Origin: DATAPE01 sp036265345
GTDB lineage: Bacteria > Actinomycetota > CADDZG01 > WHSQ01
Direction: 5' to 3'
Assembly: GCA_036265345.1 (NCBI GenBank)
Contig: DATAPE010000219.1
Span: 1-8,307 of the forward strand
Length of the DNA: 8,307 nt
Below the pieces are notes generated by a model. That model was not told the origin of the DNA. It saw only the letters and a program-made list of their open reading frames with translations, and made no database searches. A program made the position numbers and the translations under genes. Position 1 is the stretch's first letter. Every line of letters starts with the position of its first letter. This document shows positions 1 to 5,205 of this stretch, in pieces.

Positions 1-13
1 CGGTTCGCTCCGC

Positions 14-19
14 TACTGT
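14..19 (+). promoter_or_regulatory. Possible -10 element of the ruvCAB promoter
   Basis: TACTGT fits the loose actinobacterial SigA -10 pattern TANNNT. It would place the transcription start near base 26, inside the LexA box, a common layout for SOS promoters. The matching -35 region would fall at or beyond the left edge of the window, so the promoter cannot be confirmed here. Confidence 0.3.
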
Positions 20-25
20 GTGGCT

Positions 26-41
26 TCGAACAAGCGTTCGC
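26..41 (+). promoter_or_regulatory. LexA (SOS) box upstream of ruvC
   Basis: The site reads TCGAAC-AAGC-GTTCGC. It is an inverted repeat with perfect CGAAC/GTTCG arms (27-31 and 36-40) around a 4-base spacer. The LexA operator of Mycobacterium and relatives is TCGAAC-N4-GTTCGA, so only the last base differs. The site lies 17 bases before the inferred ruvC start and just downstream of a possible -10 element, where bound LexA would block transcription. In mycobacteria ruvC is a known SOS gene. By eye I found no second CGAAC-N4-GTTCG in the window. The match is direct observation; LexA binding is inferred. Confidence 0.8.
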
Positions 42-43
42 CC

Positions 44-50
44 GAAGGAG
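44..50 (+). promoter_or_regulatory. Ribosome binding site that fixes the CTG start of ruvC
   Basis: GAAGGAG is a strong Shine-Dalgarno sequence. It sits 7 bases before the CTG at 58, the codon directly in front of the universally conserved RuvC N-terminus (RVIGIDPG). No ATG, GTG or TTG in this frame lies between the left edge and that motif, so the ribosome binding site and the conserved protein start together point to CTG. Confidence 0.75.
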
Positions 51-57
51 ACTCTCA

Positions 58-558
58 CTGCGAGTTATAGGGATCGACCCGGGCTTTGCCACAACCGGCT
101 ACGGCGTTGTCGAACGGATCGAGGGCCGGCTCGTGGCCATCGACCACGGCGCCATCCGCACGCCGGCACATGCCGCGCAAGCCGAGCGGCTCGGCACCCT
201 CCAGGCCGCCATAGACGAATTGCTGGATAGGCACGCCCCGGTGGCCGTATCGGTCGAGCGATTGTTCTTCAACGTAAACGTCCGCACGGCGATGGCAGTC
301 GGCCAGGCGTCCGGCGTGGCGCTTGCCACTGCGGCCGCGGCGGGCTTGCCCGTCTTCGAGTACACGCCACTGGAAGTCAAACAGTCGGTGGTCGGGGTGG
401 GAAACGCATCGAAGGGGCAAGTGGGGACGATGGTTGCCTCGCTGCTTGCCCTGGCCTCTCCGCCGACGCCGGCCGATGCCGCGGACGCGTGCGCGATAGC
501 GATCTGCCATCTCACTCGCGCTCGCCTGAATTCCGCGATCGCGAGAGCGGCGAAATGA
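58..558 (+). CDS. ruvC: Crossover junction endodeoxyribonuclease RuvC (Holliday junction resolvase), CTG start
   Basis: RuvC is the dimeric, metal-dependent resolvase that nicks two opposite strands of a Holliday junction after RuvAB branch migration, finishing recombinational repair. The protein is 166 aa, close to the 173 aa of E. coli RuvC. It opens with (M)RVIGIDPG and continues ATTGYGVVE. The four acidic catalytic positions of the RNase H-like fold are present: D7, E67 (in SVERLFF), D140 and D143 (in PADAADACAIA). The start is taken as CTG at 58 because the conserved N-terminus begins there and GAAGGAG lies 7 bases upstream; a start at GTG 133 would delete D7 and the first strand. The gene sits behind a LexA box and ends in an ATGA overlap with ruvA. 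The family call is near certain and the CTG start is likely. Confidence 0.95.
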   Translation: MRVIGIDPGFATTGYGVVERIEGRLVAIDHGAIRTPAHAAQAERLGTLQAAIDELLDRHAPVAVSVERLFFNVNVRTAMAVGQASGVALATAAAAGLPVFEYTPLEVKQSVVGVGNASKGQVGTMVASLLALASPPTPADAADACAIAICHLTRARLNSAIARAAK

Positions 559-1130
559 TCGGTTTCCTGGAGGGCACACTGGCCGGGAAGACATCCGACG
601 GTTGCTTGATGAATGTCGGCGGCGTCGGTTACAAACTCACCTGCTCGACCACCACGATGGCTGCGCTGCCCCCCGACGGCCACTCCTGCCGGTTGTGGAC
701 GTATCTGCACGTTCGCGAGGATCTCCTCGCGCTGTTCGGATTCGAGAGCGAGAGCGAGCAACGCATGTTCGAAGCTTTGCTGGGGGTAGGAGGGGTCGGG
801 CCCAAGGTGGCGGTTCAGGTGTGCTCGGCGTTCTCCGCAGAATCCTTCCGCAGGGCGTTGGTGGCACAGGACGCGGGATCGATAGCGTCGGTTCCCGGTA
901 TCGGAAGAAAGACCGCGGACCGGATCCTGCTCGAGCTGAGAGACAAGCTGGGCACGGCCGAGCTCGAGGGCACCTACGGCCCCCGCGACGTCCTGACGAA
1001 GGCTCGTTCCGCCCTGGAGAACCTCGGCTACTCCTCGGGGGAGGTCCGGGTAGCTCTCGGCCGCGTCGAAACTGCGGGCGACGCAACTATCGAAGAGGTC
1101 ATCAAGGCGGCCTTGCAGGTGCTGGCGTGA
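555..1130 (+). CDS. ruvA: Holliday junction branch migration complex subunit RuvA
   Basis: RuvA binds the four-way junction as a tetramer, holds it open and square, and loads the RuvB motor. The protein is 191 aa; E. coli RuvA has 203. Domain I (about 1-64) is the OB fold beginning MIGFLEGTL, with the acidic pin residues E55 and D56 in HVREDLLALFGF. Domain II (about 65-140) carries two helix-hairpin-helix motifs, LLGVGGVGPKVA near 75-86 and VPGIGRKTADRILLEL at 113-128, which contact the DNA backbone. Domain III (about 145-191, with ALENLGYSSGEV) should contact RuvB. The ATG overlaps the ruvC stop (ATGA) and has only a weak purine-rich region ahead, so translation is probably coupled to ruvC. 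The frame stays open upstream, but the family N-terminus fixes the start at 555. Confidence 0.97.
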   Translation: MIGFLEGTLAGKTSDGCLMNVGGVGYKLTCSTTTMAALPPDGHSCRLWTYLHVREDLLALFGFESESEQRMFEALLGVGGVGPKVAVQVCSAFSAESFRRALVAQDAGSIASVPGIGRKTADRILLELRDKLGTAELEGTYGPRDVLTKARSALENLGYSSGEVRVALGRVETAGDATIEEVIKAALQVLA

Positions 1131-2149
1131 GCGACGACGTACTGGCTACCGACGTGGACAGGATCGATCTCGAAACCGAGCTCACGCTCCGTCCCCGCAC
1201 GCTCGACGAGTTCGTCGGACAGGACGCCGTAAAGGAGAACCTCCGCATCGTTCTCGAAGCCGCCCGCGAACGACAGGAGGCCGCGGGACACGTGTTGCTG
1301 AGCGGACCGCCGGGCCTGGGCAAGACGAGCCTCTCGCACGTGATCGCCCACGAGATGGGGGCCAACATCCGGCCCACGTCCGGACCGGCCCTCGAGCGCG
1401 CCGGTGATCTCGCCGCGATCCTGACCAATCTGGAGAATGGCGATGTGCTGTTCATCGACGAGATCCATCGCCTCCCGCGTACCGTGGAAGAGGTGCTGTA
1501 CCCGGCGATGGAAGACTTCCAGCTCGATCTGGTGATCGGTAAGGGGCCCAGTGCCCAAACGATCAGGCTCGATGTGCCGCATTTCACCCTCGTCGGCGCC
1601 ACCACCCGTGCGGGACTCATCACCGGGCCCTTGAGGAGCCGGTTCGACCTCGCCGAGAAGCTCGAGTACTACCCTCCCGGCGATCTCGAAGTCATCATCA
1701 CGCGCTCTGCCCGCATCCTGGGAGTTGCCATCGATGATGAGGGCAGGTTCGAAGTCGCGCGCCGATCGCGGGGCACGCCGCGCATCGCGAACAGATTGCT
1801 TCGAAGGGTCCGTGATTTCGCTCAGGTGCGCGCCGACGGCTTGATCGACGGCGACGTAGCGCGCCGGGCACTCGAGGTGTTTGGTGTCGATGCCCTCGGT
1901 CTGGACAAGGTCGACTGCGCGATCTTGGATGCGATCGTCACGCGGTTTGCAGGCGGCCCGGTTGGCCTTTCCACCCTCGCCGTCGCCGTGGGCGAAGAAC
2001 CAGACACCATCGAGGATGTCTACGAGCCCTTCCTCATGCAGATCGGGTTCCTTCGGCGCACTCCACGGGGCCGCGTCGCGACCCGCCAAGCCTTCGCCCA
2101 CTTGGGGATCACGCCACCAACAGGAAGCGCAACGCTGTTCGGCTCGTAG
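1127..2149 (+). CDS. ruvB: Holliday junction branch migration ATPase RuvB
   Basis: RuvB is the hexameric AAA+ motor that pulls DNA through the RuvA-bound junction. The protein is 340 aa, the usual size. Visible motifs are Walker A GPPGLGKT (60-67), Walker B LFIDEIHR (108-115), sensor 1 around LVGATTRAG (155-163), the arginine finger R172 in PLRSRF, and sensor 2 GTPRIANRLLRRVRDFA starting at 216. The C-terminal winged helix (about 260-340) has the family sequence GEEPDTIEDVYEPFLMQIGF. The start is the GTG whose last two bases open the ruvA stop (GTGA), giving MSDDVLATD. The reading frame is open for about 175 codons upstream, but that part is the shadow of ruvA. Coupled translation with ruvA is likely. 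It is the last gene of the SOS-controlled unit. Confidence 0.97.
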   Translation: MSDDVLATDVDRIDLETELTLRPRTLDEFVGQDAVKENLRIVLEAARERQEAAGHVLLSGPPGLGKTSLSHVIAHEMGANIRPTSGPALERAGDLAAILTNLENGDVLFIDEIHRLPRTVEEVLYPAMEDFQLDLVIGKGPSAQTIRLDVPHFTLVGATTRAGLITGPLRSRFDLAEKLEYYPPGDLEVIITRSARILGVAIDDEGRFEVARRSRGTPRIANRLLRRVRDFAQVRADGLIDGDVARRALEVFGVDALGLDKVDCAILDAIVTRFAGGPVGLSTLAVAVGEEPDTIEDVYEPFLMQIGFLRRTPRGRVATRQAFAHLGITPPTGSATLFGS

Positions 2150-2257
2150 TACCGCTTCTCGGCTCGCCGCGAGGATGTCCGCCTTCAACCGATTACATCA
2201 GGGGCCATCGGTATCCTCTCGCGCGAGCGCCGCGACCGTCGTGGCAGGAGAAAGGCC
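2150..2257. other. Gap between ruvB and the sulfatase gene, with a 10-base palindrome
   Basis: This 108-base gap separates the ruv operon from the accessory block. It holds a perfect palindrome CTCGCGCGAG (2218-2227) about 30 bases before the sulfatase start. A TATCCT (2212-2217) overlaps its left end and could be a -10, but I find no convincing -35 at normal spacing. A short CTCG-CCG-CGAG hairpin just after ruvB lacks a T tract, so no intrinsic terminator is evident. Readthrough from ruvB into the sulfatase gene is therefore possible. Confidence 0.35.
2246..2250 (+). promoter_or_regulatory. Ribosome binding site of the sulfatase gene
   Basis: AGGAG lies 7 bases before GTG 2258 and 10 bases before ATG 2261. 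The two start codons are adjacent and in frame, so the protein differs by one residue. The spacing slightly favours GTG, while codon preference favours ATG. Confidence 0.7.
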
Positions 2258-3667
2258 GTGATGGACAAGCGCACGTGGGGCACCCTCCTGGCGCTGTCGC
2301 TTTGCGTCGCGTTCGTGGAGTCGGTTCTCGTGGCTCCGTCGCTGGCGCACGGCAGTTGTTTCGAACACCCCTCTTCCAACCCGGCCCTCGCCGGCCGGCC
2401 CAACATCCTCGTGATCGTCACCGACGACCAGCGGGAGGGACTCGGCGTGATGCCCAACACCCGCCGGATATTCGGCCGCGGGGGAACGGACTTCAAACAG
2501 GCTTTCGTGAGCGACCCACTCTGCTGCCCATCCCGCGCTTCGATCTTCAGCGGTCGCTACCCTCACAACACCCACGTCGAGACCGAGGAGGAAGCCAGGA
2601 ACCTGGCCCAGGACTCCACGATCCAGCATTATCTCGAGCAGGCCGGCTACTGCACCGGCATCTTCGGTAAGTACCTGAACTCGTGGAACATCTCGAAGCC
2701 TCCGCCCTCTTTCGGCGTCGAGTCGATCTTCACACAGAGCGCGCATGCCTATCGCGACACCGCCTTCAACGTGAACGGCAGGGTCCAGACGGTTCCCGAC
2801 TATTCGACGGGATACATCTCCCGAGGGGCCCGGTCATTCCTCCGGCGAGCCAACTATTCCGGTGATCGAAAGCCGTGGTTCCTGTATGTGGCCACCGCGG
2901 CTCCGCACTTCCCCTTTACGCCTGCGAAGAAATATGCCGAAGCCATCATCCCCAGATGGAAGGGAGACGCCGGTACGAGCGAACGGAACCGGTCGGACAA
3001 GCCGGCGTTCGTGCGCCGCAAGAAGAGGATCTCCTTGCGGAAGGGCAGGCTCACCCGTCGCAAGCAATTCCGGACGCTGATCTCCGTGGACGACATGGTC
3101 GGCAGGATCTTCAGAGAGCTGAGGAGGTTCCACGAGGCCCGCAACACCCTTGCCTTCTTCACCTCCGACAACGGCTACCTGTGGGGAGAGCACGGCGTCA
3201 GGGGTAAGAGCCTTCCCTACACGGAGTCGATCCATGTGCCGTTACTCGAGCGATGGCCGGGCCGCGTCGGCGCTCATGCGATCGATCGCGCCTTGGTGAG
3301 TAACGTCGATATCGCTCCCACGATCCTTGACGCAGCCGGGGTCGAGCCAAACCCCCGCTTCCCCATGGACGGCCGCTCGTTGCTGACGCCGGATCCGCCG
3401 AGAAAAAGGGTGTTCACGGAGTTCTTCAACGACCCTCATTTCCCGAAGATCCGGACATGGGCGTCACTGCGAACTCACCGCTACCAGTACACCGAGTACT
3501 ACCAGGGAACGCAGGTAGTGTTTCGGGAGTATTACCGTCTGAAGACCGACCCGGGAGAGCTGCACAACGTTCTCGACGACGGAGATCCCAAGAACAACGG
3601 GCATGCCGCCCGGGCCGAGGTGCTGCTCCACCGGGCTCGGGCGTGCTCGGGGGCCGCGTGCCCTTAG
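2258..3667 (+). CDS. Exported formylglycine-dependent sulfatase (N-acetylglucosamine-6-sulfatase-like group)
   Basis: This enzyme should hydrolyse sulfate esters outside the membrane. At 469 aa (468 from ATG 2261) it is a full-length type I sulfatase. Residues 1-30 look like a Sec signal peptide: basic start, hydrophobic LLALSLCVAF, and possible cleavage after SLA. RPNILVIVTDDQ (47-58) supplies the metal-binding D56 and D57. LCCPSRASIFSGRYPHN holds the CxPSR signature, with C89 the residue normally oxidised to formylglycine. H217 (APHFPF), D304-N305 (TSDNGY), H312 and K317 match later active-site positions. GKYLNSW and SDKPAFVR resemble the glucosamine-6-sulfatase group, but the substrate cannot be read from sequence. 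Residues 252-272 are unusually basic. The only in-frame TTA codon I found in the window is at 3242. The next gene follows closely, so the two are probably co-transcribed. Activity needs a formylglycine-generating enzyme encoded elsewhere. Confidence 0.9.
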   Translation: MMDKRTWGTLLALSLCVAFVESVLVAPSLAHGSCFEHPSSNPALAGRPNILVIVTDDQREGLGVMPNTRRIFGRGGTDFKQAFVSDPLCCPSRASIFSGRYPHNTHVETEEEARNLAQDSTIQHYLEQAGYCTGIFGKYLNSWNISKPPPSFGVESIFTQSAHAYRDTAFNVNGRVQTVPDYSTGYISRGARSFLRRANYSGDRKPWFLYVATAAPHFPFTPAKKYAEAIIPRWKGDAGTSERNRSDKPAFVRRKKRISLRKGRLTRRKQFRTLISVDDMVGRIFRELRRFHEARNTLAFFTSDNGYLWGEHGVRGKSLPYTESIHVPLLERWPGRVGAHAIDRALVSNVDIAPTILDAAGVEPNPRFPMDGRSLLTPDPPRKRVFTEFFNDPHFPKIRTWASLRTHRYQYTEYYQGTQVVFREYYRLKTDPGELHNVLDDGDPKNNGHAARAEVLLHRARACSGAACP

Positions 3668-3672
3668 GGGGG
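3666..3672 (+). promoter_or_regulatory. Ribosome binding site of the propeller lipoprotein gene
   Basis: AGGGGGG overlaps the stop codon of the sulfatase gene and lies 4 bases before ATG 3677. The neighbouring in-frame TTG at 3674 would leave only one base of spacing, so ATG is preferred. The overlap with the upstream stop suggests coupled expression. Confidence 0.65.
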
Positions 3673-3676
3673 CTTG

Positions 3677-4753
3677 ATGCTCCGGCGCTGCATCGTCGTT
3701 CTCATCTGTCTCGCAACCGGAGCGTGCTCCACGGCCCAGTTCCGGGATCCCATGGCTCCCGCCAGGTCGGGCTTCCGCGTCGTGCGCTATCACGGGGGCC
3801 TCGAATTCCCCGTCGACATGGCGTGGGTGCGGGGCTCGAAGAAGATCTTCTTTACCGAGAAGGACACGGGGAAAGTCCGGGTGATGATCGCGGGCCGGCT
3901 CCTAAAGAAGCCGTGCATCAATCTCAGCGTGAACCCTGCCGGCGAGCGCGGCGCCCTGGGCATCGTTCTCCGCTCGCACTTCCATCGCAACCACCAGCTG
4001 TACGTCTATTACACGAACGCGTCGCCGTTGGAGAATCGAGTCACCCGCTTCACCGTGCACCACAACCGGTGCACCGCGGCCAAGCCGATCCTCCGGCACA
4101 TCAGCGCATCCTCGAGCGGCTATCACAACGGCGGCCAGCTCGAGTTCGTCAACGGCATGCTCTTCGTCACCACGGGAGAGGCCCACGACGCGGCTAATGC
4201 ACAATCGCTTTCGAGTCGCCTCGGAAAAGTGCTACGCGTGCGCCCCGGCGGTCACATCCCGAGCACCAATCCGTACTCGAAACCCGGCGCTCCCAGTCCC
4301 GTGTGGACGTACGGACACCGCAACCCCTTCGGTCTCACGAGACAACCCGGATCGACCCGACTGATCGAGAGCGAGAACGGCCCGGATTGCGATGACGAGC
4401 TGAACCGCATCGTCAGGGGCCGCAATTACGGGTGGGGAGACGGATATCAATGTGGCACCCGCGGGGTGGGCCCCAACCCCAAGGGGCCGCTGGTGCGCTG
4501 GACGCCCACGATCGTCCCCACCGATCCCTGGTGGTACAAGGGCCGCCTGAAAGCGCTGTCGGGCTCGGTTTACATGGGAGATTTCAGCAGCGGCGCCCTG
4601 CACAGGTTCCACCTCGACCGTACCGGACGGCACGTACTGTCGAAGGGAGTGATCTACCACGCGTCCGGGGGCATCGTGGATGTGTCCAAGGGCCCGGGCG
4701 GCCTGTTGTACCTGCTGACACCGACGGCGATCCTCCGCCTGGTTCCCTCTTAG
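3677..4753 (+). CDS. Lipoprotein with glucose/sorbosone dehydrogenase (PQQ-type) beta-propeller fold
   Basis: The 358-aa product resembles soluble aldose sugar dehydrogenases (Asd/YliI type, about 370 aa), which oxidise aldoses using PQQ and calcium. Residues 1-17 form a lipoprotein signal, with C17 in LATGAC as the lipidation site, so the mature protein should be anchored outside the membrane. Family landmarks are H150 in YHNGGQLEFV (equivalent to the catalytic His of PQQ glucose dehydrogenases), TTGEAHDAANAQ (165-176), WTYGHRNPFGL (210-220) with R215 at the PQQ-contact Arg position, and DDELNRI plus RNYGWGDGYQ (239-258). The segment MGDFSSGALHRF replaces the LFIGAL stretch of classical Asd, so PQQ use is uncertain. 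C80, C132, C238 and C259 might form disulfides. It lies 9 bases after the sulfatase gene. The fold is well supported; the substrate is unknown. Confidence 0.85.
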   Translation: MLRRCIVVLICLATGACSTAQFRDPMAPARSGFRVVRYHGGLEFPVDMAWVRGSKKIFFTEKDTGKVRVMIAGRLLKKPCINLSVNPAGERGALGIVLRSHFHRNHQLYVYYTNASPLENRVTRFTVHHNRCTAAKPILRHISASSSGYHNGGQLEFVNGMLFVTTGEAHDAANAQSLSSRLGKVLRVRPGGHIPSTNPYSKPGAPSPVWTYGHRNPFGLTRQPGSTRLIESENGPDCDDELNRIVRGRNYGWGDGYQCGTRGVGPNPKGPLVRWTPTIVPTDPWWYKGRLKALSGSVYMGDFSSGALHRFHLDRTGRHVLSKGVIYHASGGIVDVSKGPGGLLYLLTPTAILRLVPS

Positions 4754-4788
4754 CCGTATAGCGTCCTCGCGGTTAATATCGCAGGCAG

Positions 4789-4811
4789 AGCCGCCGGGAA
4801 AGCGGCTTTTT
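4789..4811 (+). terminator. Intrinsic terminator-like hairpin between the accessory block and yajC
   Basis: A 6-bp perfect stem AGCCGC (4789-4794) / GCGGCT (4802-4807) encloses a 7-base loop CGGGAAA. A run of five T begins at the last stem base (4807-4811). The position 35 bases after the lipoprotein stop suits a rho-independent terminator. It lies only 31 bases before yajC, with no recognisable promoter in between, so it may be partial or act as a leader attenuator. Confidence 0.7.
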
Positions 4812-4828
4812 ACGCGTAGAGACGAGTC

Positions 4829-4834
4829 GAGGAG
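4829..4834 (+). promoter_or_regulatory. Ribosome binding site that fixes the TTG start of yajC
   Basis: GAGGAG lies 8 bases before TTG 4843. The nearby GTG at 4836 is in another frame, and there is no in-frame ATG ahead of the membrane segment. TTG is therefore the best start. Confidence 0.7.
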
Positions 4835-4842
4835 CGTGGCCC

Positions 4843-5175
4843 TTGCAAGGAGCCTCAAGCCTGATCTTCCTGATCGTGATGGTCGCGATCTTCTATCTCC
4901 TCTTGATCCGCCCGCAGAAGAAAAAGCTGGAGCAGCATCGCCAGCTGGTGGAGAGCATCGGCATGGGCGACCAGGTGGTGACGATCGGCGGGTTGTTCGG
5001 CCACATAACCGATGAGGATGACGACACCTTCGAGCTCGAGATCGCCCTTGGGACCCGCATCCGGTTGCTCAAGTCGGCGGTGGCCCGGAAGGTGGAGGAG
5101 CCGGACGAGACCGAAGAGGCCGAAGACGAGGACGATGAGGACCTCGAGGAAGTAACCGGCGAAGAAGAGACTTAA
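4843..5175 (+). CDS. yajC: Preprotein translocase subunit YajC
   Basis: YajC is a small inner-membrane partner of SecDF that associates with the SecYEG channel. The protein has 110 aa. A single membrane segment at about 5-23 (SSLIFLIVMVAIFYLLLIR) is followed by the family motif RPQKKK (23-28) and the conserved stretch MGDQVVTIGGLFGHI (41-55). The C-terminal tail (85-110) is extremely acidic, with 18 Asp or Glu among 26 residues, and is probably disordered in the cytoplasm. Translation starts at TTG 4843 behind GAGGAG. secD follows after 30 bases, so yajC is likely the first gene of a yajC-secD-secF-apt operon. A terminator-like hairpin lies in its leader region. Confidence 0.93.
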   Translation: MQGASSLIFLIVMVAIFYLLLIRPQKKKLEQHRQLVESIGMGDQVVTIGGLFGHITDEDDDTFELEIALGTRIRLLKSAVARKVEEPDETEEAEDEDDEDLEEVTGEEET

Positions 5176-5205
5176 AGACCCCACCCGAAGGAATCACCAC
5201 GACCC

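Noticed and set aside
602..1126. Possible N-terminal extension of RuvB (about 175 more codons in frame)
   Set aside because: The added residues are an arginine-rich shadow of ruvA. The GTG at 1127 gives the normal RuvB N-terminus and length.
1028..2188. 386-codon open frame on the minus strand, antisense to ruvB and longer than ruvB itself
   Set aside because: It has no recognisable domain and no ribosome binding site that I can see, and it mirrors a perfectly conserved ruvB. Long antisense frames are expected in GC-rich codon-biased DNA.
2522..2527. Double Cys in the sulfatase signature as a defect
   Set aside because: CCPSR still fits C-x-P-S-R with the first Cys (C89) as the modified residue, and a Cys at the x position is allowed in the family pattern.
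3457..4197. 246-codon frame bridging the sulfatase and lipoprotein genes
   Set aside because: Its composition (Arg, Pro, Gly, His) is that of an out-of-frame shadow, and it overlaps two genes with clear family motifs. It is also not a frameshifted continuation of either.
4750..4779. Promoter for yajC (TTAGCC at 4750, 18-base spacer, TAATAT at 4774)
   Set aside because: The -35 matches the consensus at only 3 of 6 positions, and transcription would start at the terminator hairpin. It is discussed as a candidate but is too weak to list as a feature.
2150..4842. Recent horizontal transfer of the sulfatase/lipoprotein block
   Set aside because: By eye, base composition and codon use match the flanking genes, and there are no flanking repeats, tRNA or integrase. 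An old insertion remains possible.
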